Source: Aquanectria penicillioides (lineage: Eukaryota; Ascomycota; Sordariomycetes; Hypocreales; Nectriaceae). Taken from it: a stretch of 64,000 nucleotides of DNA. Shown here in pieces: positions 26,314 through 39,449 of the stretch. The stretch is from NCBI GenBank assembly GCA_003415625.1, contig PYIU01000006.1, positions 2,728,001 through 2,792,000 on the forward strand. The letters run 5' to 3'. Each line of letters opens with the position of its first letter. Position 1 is the stretch's first letter. The notes under the pieces are model-generated. The model was given only the letters and a program-made list of their open reading frames with translations. It searched no databases and was not told where the DNA came from. The position numbers and the translations under genes are program-made.

Positions 26314-28702
26314 TCACCCTGGTATCCGCCTCAGCCTTTGGAGGTCGTTCACGAGGCCCTCAAGTTCATGCACCTTACTATCCACAGATCTATACATGCG
26401 GATGAATTCCTGAATGGACCCTATCAAGCCAGAGATCCCTTCTCCAATCGTCCTTTCAGTCAGTCGTTTCCGCACAGAGCCCTCCAGGGCCAAATATCCA
26501 AGGAGGACAGCAAGATACCCGACCGCCACACTGAGTTGGGACTTTTCTACGGAGTCGGCCTGTGGTCTTGTTAGCTTCAAACCCCATCAATTCGAATGCG
26601 TGCAACTTCATACCTCACTTGTTGAGGCCTTATTTTGTAAATAGAGAGCCATCAATCTCTCTAGAGACTCCCCGGTCACATTCTCCCGAGCAGGGGGCAA
26701 TGTTCTAGAATGTTGATCATGACACCTAGGATCAGTAATAAACTATCATATGTTTCACCACGCAGACGTCGATTGCTGACTGCCTTCTGGGCGGCCTTGA
26801 ACCCCGCATAAATCTGAGTCGATAATCTCGATAACAAAGACTCATCATTGAGTCCCGTAGCCCCTTGGGCTGTATTCGATGTATTGATTGCCAACTTCAC
26901 GATCGTGGATTGAATCTCAGTGGGCTTTTCAGACCATTGCCCAAGAACATTGGACAAGAACTGTGCAATTTTGGGGGTCTGATATAGGATCCAAGATACC
27001 TCCCCGTCGCCTTCCATGGTCAAGGTTGATTGCGACTCCAGGATAGAAACGATTAGAGCAAAGACGGGATCCTCGCTCGAATCTTTGTTAGTGCAGCTAT
27101 CCATGATAGCAATTAGGTTCACTTTCGCGTCCCTGACAACAGCCGCTGAATAACCAGGATCCACTCGACACAAGATGTTCAGTAGCTGTAATGCAAGAAG
27201 CTGGGGGAAAGGTCGTCAAAACGGCGCCCTTCCCATATGTCCATGCAGATCATTGATGTTTTGACCTCGTTCAATGACCTTCTGCTTGCCCCTGATAGTT
27301 TCAACTTTTTCTGAGATGCCAAAGCACTCACGTCTTCTGAGATGGGCAACAGGCGACCCAGCATTTGTCCAAGCCCGTCCTCGGCCAATTGGCGAAGTAG
27401 ATGTGCCGCAGGGTTGAAGGACAGGAACGTAATGAGAATCGATGTCAGGGCGAACCCACTGACCAAATCGTTCTCTTGTCCAATGTGTACTGCCACCTTG
27501 TCACGGGTGGCATGATCACGAAATTGGCCAATGAAGTCTTTGCGCTGCAACTTTTGTGCCAACTCAAGTAATGCATTTCTTCTCATGGATGACGGCCCAT
27601 CGCTTGGGGTCCCGATCCTAGCCAGAAGATCCTCCATCTCGTCAGAAAATCGATTGTTTGCTCCTGCTCGCCTTAACTCGTGGACACTCTTGATCGCAGG
27701 TCGAACATCCCCGTCTATATCATCGTCATCATTGCCAAATGAGAATGGATCATGCTGAGAAAGCTCCGGTGGTGTGGTCAATAACGCATCTATGTCATCT
27801 TCACAACTGGCCATACCAGAATCGGCGGACTTCTGGGAGTCGTTGAGGATTGATCGGGTCTGTCCATAGGTATACTTGACCCGCTTGCCTTGTAAAACTA
27901 CGCCAGGGCGAGCCCTTGGTCGTGTGACTGAGTCGTCTCGGTTTAATGTTGACGTCTGCTGTGAAGGAGTTGCGGGTCCTTCAAAGAGTGAAGATTGAGT
28001 ACGGCCTTCTTGTTCCATGGAGGAATCAGAGTCGGGGCTATCAGGTCTCTGGGCAGTAAGGGCATCAATTAACCGAGGGCGACGGGCTCCCGTGCTCAAT
28101 CTTTCATTTTCCGAAGGATTTATAATTCGGGTTTTGGGTCCTGGACGAGCTTTGCTTGCTGGTGTAACTGCCTTGCCACCATGGAAGGTGCGGTTTCTCT
28201 CCCTAGCGTCTTTCTGATGTGTAGCTATAGTCGTGCGATGGGGTGAATCAAAGCTAAAGAAACTACCATCGTTTGGTGGCCCAGCCGATCGAGGGCGCGG
28301 CGATTGAGTGGGAGGCTTTGAACCACTCGGAGAAGCTGACGCCAACGCACTGTCGCGATTGGAGCCTGTCAGGGTGGCCTGAGGGCGTTTCCGTTTCCTC
28401 GACGGCGCATCGTCCTGTAGTTCTGAATTCTTGTTTTGTGAGACGTCTACCCGATGGTGACTATTTTGGGAGCTCGAGGGCCTGCTAACGGATGGTCTAG
28501 GCAACAGCTCGGTGGGCGGTCGAGTTTTCGGTGGCCTCGCAACATCCTCGACAACGTTGGCTGTGGAGTGCTCTGATGACGGGGCCTGGGATTCGGAGGT
28601 GCGAAGCGGAATAGGATCGCGGATGGCTCGATTGCGTGAGGGTTTTCCGTATGTGACAAGCTTCCTCTGTCCCGGCACAGTTGCCCCTGGCCGTGATGCC
28701 AT
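26314..28702 (-). CDS. WPL1: WAPL-like cohesin release factor, with two apparent one-base frameshifts
   Basis: The product resembles fungal WAPL/Rad61, which opens the Smc3-Scc1 gate and releases cohesin from chromatin. About the first 330 residues are low-complexity and Ser/Pro/Arg-rich. The helical WAPL domain starts near SVHELRRAGANNRF and continues through ALLELAQKLQRKDF, LTSILITFLSFNP, LSP/LLALQLLNILCRVDPG, LGVMINILEHC and VGYLAVLLGYLALEG. A final intron (26613-26560) is well supported. The frame breaks twice, at a run of five G (plus strand) at 27203-27207 and another at 26693-26697. In each case one additional base in the run would restore the conserved reading. The expected length is about 775 residues. 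Assembly homopolymer error is the simplest explanation; a genuine pseudogene is possible. The ATG at 28702 was preferred; the gene lies 339 bases from the AT-rich block. Confidence 0.85.
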
Positions 28703-29040
28703 CGTGACCACGCCGTTTGAGATACGAGAGCTAAACAGAGAGGTCTAGGCCATCAGCAAGCGAGGCGGAAGGACGCAATGTCGAGTATCGTCGCGTCGTA
28801 CTGGAAGAAAGAAAATGGGCGGAATGCCGAGAGCGATGCTTAAATAAGTGGCGTGAAGAAGCAATCCAGGGTGAAGTGTGAGATAGATGCGTTGATGGAG
28901 ACGAGACTTTGGGGAAGTCTTGACCCGCGTTGAAGCAACGAATGAATCCTTGGTTACTTGGTTCGCGCACCACTCATGGTGCAGCTCCCTAGAAACATCT
29001 AGAGTGGGACCCCAGAAGTCTGCCATCCTCTAATGACCGC
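28703..29040. promoter_or_regulatory. WAPL promoter region ending at the compositional boundary
   Basis: These 338 bases carry the upstream region of the WAPL-like gene. Composition is normal up to about 29,040, then falls within a few tens of bases to extreme AT richness. Confidence 0.5.
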
Positions 29041-29399
29041 CATTGTTTCTTACTAAAATCCTAGTATTTAAAGATTCTATAATTAAATAAATAAAATAGC
29101 TATATAGGTGTAGTTTTAATTAATATATTATTATTTTTTTCTTTATTTTTATATATCTTTAAAATTTAAAATTTTAAATTATTTAAAAAGTTTTTATAAA
29201 ATTATATAAAAATATCTATTAATTAAACTATAGATTTTTTATATAACCCTAAAAGATTAAACTTTACTATAATTATAATAAAGTTATATAAATAAATATA
29301 GCTAAATAGGCTAATAAAGTATTAATCTTTTAATAATAAAACTAAAGCTTAAAGAGCTTTAATTATAAATGCCTTGCTATAAATAAATAGATATAACTA

Positions 29400-29790
29400 T
29401 AAGTAATATATTAATAAAAAGAGATATTAGCTAAAACACACACCCTACCTAAAAGGGTATAGAGTAAGTAAATTTAGTAATAATTAAATAGCCTTTTTAA
29501 GCAATTATAAATAACTTAAGAGAGTATTAAAGCATTTAATAAAAAGCTTTAAAGTGTTACTAAAAGAAAAGAAAAAAGAATATAATGCAAAAAGTTATAA
29601 ATAAAGGAATATTATAAAAAGGCTATATTAAGACTTTAATTAAATTTAAATGTAAAAAATTTTAGATTTTAAAAATATAAAATTAATTAAAGAAAACTAT
29701 TTGTTTCTTTTTTATATTTTTAAAGTTCTTTTTATTTTTTTTAATTAATTTATATTATTTTAAACATTAATTTATCTCTTTTTAATGCCT
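29400..29790 (-). repeat. Repeat inverted relative to 53,940-54,330
   Basis: The segment matches the reverse complement of about 53,940-54,330 with many transitions. Shared landmarks include GAGATATTAGCTAAAA, AAAAGGGTATAGAGTAA, GAGTATTAAAGCATTTAAT and AAGTTATAAATAAA. It may be a solo LTR or an end of the element family found at the right of the window. Ends are approximate. Confidence 0.6.
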
Positions 29791-30002
29791 TAATATTTAT
29801 TTTTAAGTAAACTAAAGGTATAATATAAAAGAAAACTTTATAGTTTAATCTATAAAAATATAAAAAAAATCTTAAAGAAAGTATTTAATTAAATACTTTA
29901 TATATATAATTTATCTTTTAAATTTATTTTATTATTTCTTTAATTTATTTTACTTTTAATATTTAATCTTTTTATTTTAGTTTTATTCATACTCTTTTTT
30001 AC

Positions 30003-30260
30003 AGGCCTAACTGCAATAACTAATAAAACTAGCCTACTGTAAAGGCTATTCACTAATTTAAATGCATATAAAGGCATATATAATGCAATAGCATATTAGC
30101 CAACTAGCTAAAACTGCAAAAAGCAGGCAATAAATAGAAGATATATATAGCTAAAGCTAGGCATATAGCTTAATGCAATACTTTATTTAATATAAAGATA
30201 AAAAAAGGTATTAATAGCTAAAAGAAACTTTAAAACCTAAAAAGATAGATATAGCTTTTA
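30003..30260 (+). repeat. Fragment of the LINE family (third partial copy)
   Basis: The stretch is collinear with about 43,515-43,765 and 48,465-48,720, the middle of the LINE described at 46,060-50,375, from GGCCTAACTGCAATAACTAA to the AAAGAAACTTTAAA region. It lies just upstream of the first LINE copy and is a separate truncated piece. It is less mutated than the copy at 43.5 kb. Confidence 0.7.
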
Positions 30261-32760
30261 TAAAGGTTAGCTAATTAAAATAATATAAAATAGGTCTTTA
30301 GGTAACTTATATATTATATATAAGCTTTAACTTATTAAGCATTAGTTTATTGCTTAGTAATATATCTTTTATCTAAAGTATAGCAATATAGTAGTATAGC
30401 TATACTTAAGAGCCCTACTATTTACTAAAGTAATTTATCTATCTCTTTATAATTATTCCCTTTTCTTTTAAGCTTAATCCTTTAGGCTTAAGATTATTAT
30501 TGCTTATATATATTATAGTTATTTTATAATTTATTTATATATATATTTAAATATTCTATAATTATTTATTAGTTTTATAGTTATTATTTTAAATTATATT
30601 TATATAATAATATTATTATTATTATTTTATATTATAATAGTTTATTTTAATTAATAGTAATTTATTATAATATAAATTACTTTATAATATTTAATTAATA
30701 GCTTATTATATAAACTTTAATTTTTTCTTTTTTCTTTTTATATTTTATATAATAATTTAATTTATTTATTATACTTTTATTAAATTTTTTATAATATTTT
30801 TTTTAAGCTTTATTAATATTAGCCTATTAAAAATAATATTATAGTAATCATTTTATTAATTAATTTATAAATAAAAGTTATATATAACTTTGCCCTTAAA
30901 CTTATAATTACTTGCAGCCATTCTAAACTACCTTTAAAACATTTAAAATTACAATTAATTAATTCCTTATATTAAATTACCTCTAAATATAATAGTGCAT
31001 TAAAAGCGCAATACTAATACTATAGTCCTTTTAATAGTTATTAATTTAAAAAAAATATAGCATTAAAAATAGCTAATATAACTCCCTTTTTACTATTAGT
31101 TAATATAGCTATATACTTAAAATAAATAAAGTAATAAAAGCTAATAGAAATCTTATAATTAATAAAGATAAAAAAGCCTATAAAGCTATTATTAAGATTA
31201 TTTTATTTTATTTTCTTAAAGTAATTTAAAAGGTATTTTAAATCTATATTAATATATATAAAGTATACTTTTGCTTTTTTTTTAAGATTAATATAATCTT
31301 TAAAAAGAAACATATTAATAAAATTACTATTATTATAATAATTGCTATTATTATAGTAATATTAGCTACTTTAATTAATTTAAGCTTTTTTTTTTTTAGC
31401 TAATATAGTAATTTTATATATTAATTCTTTTATATAGCTTTATACTTATAAATACTAAAATTAATAAATATAAAATATATAGCTATATTAAGTATAAAAT
31501 TATTATTTATATTAAAGATATCTTTAAAAATATTAAAAACTATATTTTAATAAAAACTATATAAATAATAAATTAAGTTTATAATAACTTTTATATAAAT
31601 ATAATATATTGCCTTTTTAATAAAAATATAGTTTTTACTTTTTTTATATTAAAATAAACTAAAGCTTTTTATAAAAAGAATAAATAGCTATTATATTTAA
31701 AAATAATACTTTTTTTACTTTTTTAATTTTTATTATTTTAATAAAAAGAATTTAAATTAAATTTATTTTTAATAATATAGATAAATTTATTAAAACTATT
31801 AATAGTATTAATACCTTAAGAGTTAATAAAGTAAAGTCTATTTAAGCTTAAAATAATATTATAATAAAAATAAACTTAATTTTTTATATTTTATTTATTA
31901 AAAAAGTTAATAGCTTATATAATAATAGGCTATTTTTTAATATTAAACTATATAATTATAAACTTTTTAATAAAGGATTAAAACTTATTTAATGCTTTTA
32001 ATATTATAAGTATAGCTATATTATAAAAAATTATCAATTTACTTTAATTTATAGCTAATATAATAACTTAATATATAATAATTGCTTTATTAAAAAAGGA
32101 AAAATTCTTTATTATTATACTTTATATTATAAAAATTATTTAACTTAAAGCTATATTTATTTTATAATAAAAAAGCATTAAATTTATATAAAAGAAAATA
32201 CTATAAATAATTAATAAAATATAAAAAATACACTTTAATATAATAAAATATTTTCTATATATAATAAAATAGCTTTTTTAAAAACTCCTTTTTTATAATT
32301 TCTTTTTTATTAAAAGAATTAATTAATCTTTAGGCTTTATAAATAAATAATATTATACTTTATTTAATACTTTTCCTTTCTTTAGTATTTATATTTTATT
32401 GCTATTATTTATTAAATTAACCCTTTTATTTATATTTAATTAATATAAGTATTATTTTAAAATATATACTATTGCCTTAAATTAATCTATTAAATGCTAT
32501 ATATTTATAATAAATATAATATAATTGCACTTTTAGAATTAATTAAAAACTAAAGAATTAATGCCTTAATAAACCTTAAAAGATTAAATTATACTATAAT
32601 TTATTATTTAAGCTATATAGCTCTTTATATATATAAATAATATAGACTAAAAACTTAAATTTATTAAGCTAAAAAAGACTAAATTAATATTAATTTTAAA
32701 TATAGCTATATAAAAATAATTATAATATATAATTCTTTAAAAGATAAAAAAGACTTAAAG

Positions 32761-33071
32761 TATTATATATATAGATCATATAATAGATAGTACTCTTAAA
32801 TAGTCAGCCTTTATATCTCTTAAATAGAGGTCAATAATCTATAAGTACATTTATACCTTAGGACCTATTATTACAGTAGTCTTAAGACATAAGTTAAGTA
32901 GAGTTTAACACACAATCAATTATTACCTATAGCTAAGCTATCGATTCTAATGTAACTGTAGAGCCTGTATATGCGCCTTCCAGTACAACCGTAAGACGAG
33001 TAGTATAACGGTTCTATTGTTGAGACTATTACTTCTAACACTACTTATAATAGAACAAACGAACTATAATA
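32761..33071 (+). repeat. 5' LTR of the 10.2 kb retrotransposon
   Basis: This is a 311 bp direct repeat, the same length as 42,673-42,983. It begins TATTATATATATAGATC and ends CTATAATA, consistent with TG...CA termini changed by RIP. It keeps much more G+C than the 3' copy, especially after 32,930. No clear primer binding site is seen after it. Confidence 0.9.
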
Positions 33072-36000
33072 AGTAGTAGCAATTGCTTCTTTCTATTGTA
33101 CGGCCGCAGTCCCTATTGACTATCCGGAAGTCAATAACTTATAAAGGGATAATGGAAATACTAGTAGAACCACTAAAATTAATAGCAAGAGCTAGATAAG
33201 CAAGACCAGCTAACTTAAGAAGGAATTCTTCCCCTCTTAAGATTAAACTGCAATTAATAAGCTGCAATTAGTAGATCTAGCTATAATCTAAAGGTTTTAG
33301 ACCTTCTTACTATAAAACCTAATTTATACTATAAAAGGAGTTACTTTAGTAGATTCTTTTATTTTTAATAAATTAAAGGATCTATTTTATTAAATATATA
33401 ATAATAATAGTAAACTATAAAATATTAGTTAGCCTTAAAAAGAAGCTTTTTTTATTTACTAAAATATTATTAATTAATATATAATTATATTTACTTAAAA
33501 AACAATTAAAAGCATTATTTTAAATACTAAAATAGTAGAATTAATACTAAAAAAGCGCTTAAAGGTACAATATTTAAGCTCCTTAAAGAACTTTAATTGC
33601 AATTAAAAATCTATAGCTAGTTAAAAAGGATTTATTAAAAAAAAGGCAATAACCTTTAATACCTTTAATTAAAGACTTTTAATAAAGAAAGGGAAGGAAT
33701 TAATAAATAATTTACTATTTTTATAAAGACTACTATAAGATCTATTTTAATAAAAAAAGAGGGATTTAATAGACCCTAAAGAATTAAAGGGTTTATTAAG
33801 TAAAGGCTAAATATTAACCTTAATTTTATTAAACTTAATATTAGTAAAAATAAATTCTATTAGTAGCTAAAAAACCTTTAGTTTAAAGAAATTATTAAAA
33901 TCTTTTAATACTATTAAATAAAGCATAAAACTTAACTCTTTAGTAATAATAGTATAAGCAATCTATTAGCAATTAAAAAGAGTAGAACTATTAAATTAAG
34001 CATTATTTATAGAGAAAGTTACTACTGCCTTAATAAATCCTATATTTTAGGCTTAAGTTTAGCCACTAAAAGTAAGCACTTTAATAATAGTTTAAAATTA
34101 CTATATTAGGCCTTTAATTTTATTTATTAAAGAGCCTTTATTAATTAAATAGGGTTAAAAATTAAAAATCTATAATTAAAACTAGCCTTATAACTTATAG
34201 TACCTAAAGTATAAAAATAAAAATATATTAAGCTATATAAATAGTTTTTTATATTAACTACTTTTAGGACTAATAATATTAAAACTGCTTTAATAGAATA
34301 TAAAAGCGCTTAATTAAGTATTAACTTTTATATTAAAGTCTTATAAAAATAATATTTAACTTTAAGATATAGGCCTCTTTTAGCTTAATGTAAAAAAAGG
34401 GAATACTAGCAGTAAAGGTATATTTTATAATAAAAAATAGATTATTTTTAGTAATATTAAACTATAGATTAATATATTTAGATTTTATTAAATAAATGCT
34501 AATTTTAATACTTAAGAATATATCTATATAAATCTATAGAGTTTATTCTATAGATCTATATTTATTTAATATTACTATTAATTAAACTAAAATAAAAGGG
34601 AAGAGCTATAGAAACAATTAATTAATATACTATATATATACCTTTATAAAGAATTTAAGATAAAGCTAAATAATACAATAAAGTAGCTAAAATTAATTAA
34701 ATATATTAAAACTAATATTATAAAAGATATTTCTATATAAGCATTTACTGCAAAAGTCTTTATAAAAGAGTAAGCTTTTAGCTATATAGCTAATATTTAG
34801 CTCCTTTTTATAGTTTATATAAGGCTAGATTTAAAGCTAAAAGTGCTTTATTTAGCACTAATAGTATAAAATATAAGATCCTTATTCTTAAGGGCAATTA
34901 ATAAAAAGCAATATTAGCTTAAAAATAAGCTTTAAGCCATACCTTAAGGGGTTAGTAGATCTAATATAAAAAAGGCATTTATTGCTAATAAAAGCAATAG
35001 ATTTAATAATATAACTAAAAATAAAAAAGTATATTAAAGATACTAAAATAAAGGAAACTATTTTAATAGATAATACTAAACTATACCTTTAAAGTACTTT
35101 AATAATTAAAAAACTTAATATAGAAACTTAACCCTAAAGAAGCCTAAAATGGATTAATAGAAAATAAAACTTTAATAGAATAATTAATTATATAAATAAT
35201 AAAGAAATAATAACTATAATATATATATACTTACTTAAGAGCAAGATAGCAGAAATTAATTGCCTCTATAAAGATTTAATTAATATTAATATTAAAAAGA
35301 AGCCTTAAATAGTAAAGCCAATCTTTTAAAGGTTTAGCTATACTATAATAATAAAGGATTCTATTAAAGATATTAAGAACTATTAAATAGTAAATATATA
35401 CTAATAGAAAAAAGGGATAATTTTAATAAATTATTAAAAGGTTTCTTTATTAAAAAGGATAAAGATAATTTAGCTTTTATAGAAGTCTATTATATAAATA
35501 AAAAAAAAATAAAAAATATAAACTTTATATTAAAAATAGGCTAAATTATTAAAGCTATAAATAGGCCTAACTTTTATTAATATTTAAAAAAAAGAATAAA
35601 TACTTACTTTAAGCTATTAATTAAGTTTAATAATAAAGGCAATTTCTATAATATTTATATTAATATTAAAACTTTAATAGTTTTAGTTAATAAAGAATAA
35701 TTAAAAGCCTATATAATAAAAGTAATATAGAAGCAATAAGCCCTAAAGAGAGTAAATAGAGTTAATATTAATATAAAAATCCTAAAATTAGCTACTTTTA
35801 ACTTTTATATACTTAAAATCACTAAAGATAAAAAAGTATTTATATATTTTATAATAATTATAAATATTATAGAATAATTAAAACCTAAAATGCTAATAGA
35901 AATAAACTTTCTATTTAAGTATAGAGCTAAAATTGATTTTATTAACTTTAGTATTATATTTTGCTTAATTTATAATATAATCTTTAGGGCAAAAGTATTT

Positions 36001-39000
36001 TAAATGTATTAAAAGAACTTTACTAAAGTAGTAATTAATATAAATATAGTAGTAATTATACTAAAGAAGATTGCTTTTATTTAAGCTAATTAAAAGGACT
36101 TTTTTAACTTTAAAGATACCTAAAGAAATCTAAAGGCCTATTACTTTTAATCCTTTTATAGTGCTATTTTTAATGCTATAATAAATAAAACTACCTTAAG
36201 ATTAGTTTAAATTTATAATACTAATAATAAAAAGTTAATTATAAAATAGTAATAATAAATAGAATAAATCGCTAATTATAATAGAGAGGAGAAAGCTAAT
36301 TATATTAAAATAGATAAAAGCATCTTTAGCCTATAGGGAAAGGAATTTAATTCTATAGAAGGATTTCTAGCTGCTATAAAAGGGGATAATCTATTAAAAG
36401 AAAATAAGGGATTTAATCTATTTAAGGTTAATACTAATACTTTAAGCTATAGGATTTTTAGACCTAAAGATATCCCTAATATTAAGAATAAATATAGGGT
36501 ATATATAGCCTATTTGGATTAAATAGTAGCAAAAAGGATCCATAATATAATAGATAGATATAATATTTATAGGGATAGAGGGATTATCCCTATACCTAAA
36601 GAAATAAAGATATAGGTAGACCTAATAAATAAATAGTAGAACTAAAAATATATAGTTAGGAAATATTTATTAAGCACTAAAGACTATACCTTATTAAATA
36701 AAAAATACAATAAGCTATAAGCAAAAAGCAAAATAAAATTAATAGATTAATTAGCCCTAATAGTATGCCTTACTTTTATTATCTAAAGGGTAATAAATAG
36801 TAAAAGGAAAGGGAAAGTTATAGTTAATTTATAATTACTTAATTAATTAACTATATTTAATGCCTACCCTTTATTTAATCAATTTAATATTATAGCTAAT
36901 ATAAAGGGCAAGAAATTTTACTTTATAATAAATAGATTAAGGTTTTTTTACTAGCTGCCTATTTTAAGTGCCTATAGAAACTATATAGTTATTATATTTA
37001 ATAAAGAACTTAAGGTTTTTAATATTGCATTAATAGAATTTAAAAATGCATTAGTATTTATATAAAGGTTTATAGACTAACTTTTTAAGGAATATAAATA
37101 CTTTATGCAAGCCTATATTAATAATATAATTGTTTTTTTTAATACTTTAAATAACTATTTAAAGCATTTAGAAATTATCTTAAGGTTAATATAGAATAAT
37201 AGGCTATAAATTGCAATAGAGAAATCCTTCTTTAGATACCCTATAGTATAGCTATTAGGTTTTATTATTAATAGTAAAGGAATCTATAAAATAAGCAATA
37301 GATTAAAGGCATTTGTAAAAATGACCTTTTTAAAGAACCTATTAGCACTTAAAACCTTTATTAGAATAGTAGGATATCTATAGTAAGGGATTCTATAATA
37401 TAATATTTAAATTTAATCTTTATAGATATAAAAAATAGTAATATTGCAGTAAGCTAAAGAGCAGCAATTAATTCTAATTGAACTATTAAAACTAGCTTAA
37501 AGGAAGAAAGCAATAACTTAAATGTTTAAACTAATAAAAAAAGAATTAAAAGCATTTTAAGACCTAAAAACCTTTTTAGGAATGTAGTTCCTTTTTTATT
37601 ATTATAATTTAATAAAGCCTTTATTTTTTAAGCTAAATATATATAAGAATGGATTTAAATTATATATCTTTTAGCTTTATAGGGATTAAAATAGAATTAA
37701 TATTTTAGGCAAGAATATTTTAGCTATTTAATTAAAACTAATACTATTCCTTTTAAAGTTAACCTTTTTAGTAAAATAGAGCTATAGTTTTACTAAAGCA
37801 AAAGTAATAGCAATTACTTAAGCTATTAAAAAGCTATAGAAAATAGTTTAATTTAACTGCAGTTTAGTTAATATTATAATAGACTATATTGCTATAAAAA
37901 GGATTATAATATATACTTCCCTTAATATAATAGACCTTAATAAAGCTAATTTAAAGCTTACTAAAATCTTTAATTATTTTTTTAAATTTAACCTAAAAAT
38001 ATTCTATATTCCTAGAACCCTTAATATAGTTCTAAACGCTCTTTTAAGGCTATTAATAGAGAAACCACTCTATTAGTAAGCTATAAATAGCTATTTCAAT
38101 AAGCTAAATACTAAAGCTAATATAGCAAAAGCTAATGCAATTAAAATTGCAATATTACTTAAATTCTATAAGAAAATGCTTAAAGGATATAGTAAGGACC
38201 TAAAGCTTAATAGGATCTATACCTATATTTAAGAGATTTAATAGAATAATGCTTAAAACCTATAGAAAAAGCAATATATAAACCTATTCTACCTATAGAA
38301 GCTGGCAAAAGATAGATTGCTCTATTATATAGATTATAGAGGGCAGAAGAGACTTTGCATTTTTAGGCTAGCAGTTAAAACTATCCTTATAACTATCTAT
38401 AATAACTTATAGTACACTAAAATCTTTAAGATTTTGCATAAATTAAGCTATATCTATTTCTATAGAATGAGCAAGATAGTAAAGAAGTTTATTGCATACT
38501 GCCTAATATATAGGAAGAATTTAATAAATAGAAGACTGCTAATAGATAAACTAAAGTTAATTTCTATAGTTCTATAACTATTTTATACTATTGCATTAAA
38601 CTTTATAATTAACCTTCTTAAAATTATATTTATAAATATAGTATAGGCAATTTTAAACTATAATAAGCTAGATTAGCTATATTTAATAAACTATTTATTT
38701 TTAAAGAAAACTATTCTTATATTAAAGCATTTAATATATACTATATAGAATTAAGCATTTATTTTACTAAAAGCATTACTTTTATATAATTAAGGAATAC
38801 CTATATATATTTTTAGCAATTAGGACCTAAAGTTTATAAGCAGTATATAGAGAGCTATATTAGCCTTTCTTAATGTAAAGGTCTTTATATTTACTATATA
38901 TTACTTTTAAACTAATAGTATATTTAAAAGGAAAAACTAAATAGTAAAAATTGTAATGCAGTATTATATTGCTATAAAGCTAAATATACCTTAAATATAA

Positions 39001-39449
39001 ATGCTTTTAGCAATTTAATATAATTTAAATAATATAATTGCTTTAGCTATAAATTGCTTATTAAATAAACTACTATATAGTTTTAAACTAAAAATAGTTA
39101 TTAAATTTACTACTAAAAGTAAAATTGCTAATTAAAAAGCCAATAGAACTATACTAAAAGTCCTATATAAATTATATTTATAGAAAGTGCAACTCCTAAT
39201 AGATATAGTAACTATACTATTAAAGATCCAATATAATTAATATTATTAATTAATTAAGATTAATAAAAGAAATATTATTTATCTATAGCTATATAAAGAA
39301 TACTACTTACTAAAGAAACTAAAGTGCAAATAGTCTTTTACTAAAGCTAGACCCTATAAGGTAATCTATAAGATCTATAGTTAAGTTATTAAACTTAACT
39401 TCCCTTTATATTAATAAGTATATTTAATAGTCTTTATTGCCTAAATATA

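Noticed and set aside
27208..27320. An intron (GTGAGT near 27,335 to CCCCCAG near 27,203) explaining the first WAPL break
   Set aside because: The consensus is tempting, but the intron would delete a segment that reads as the normal WAPL linker (VSALASQKKLKLSGASRRS and onward), so a one-base indel is simpler.
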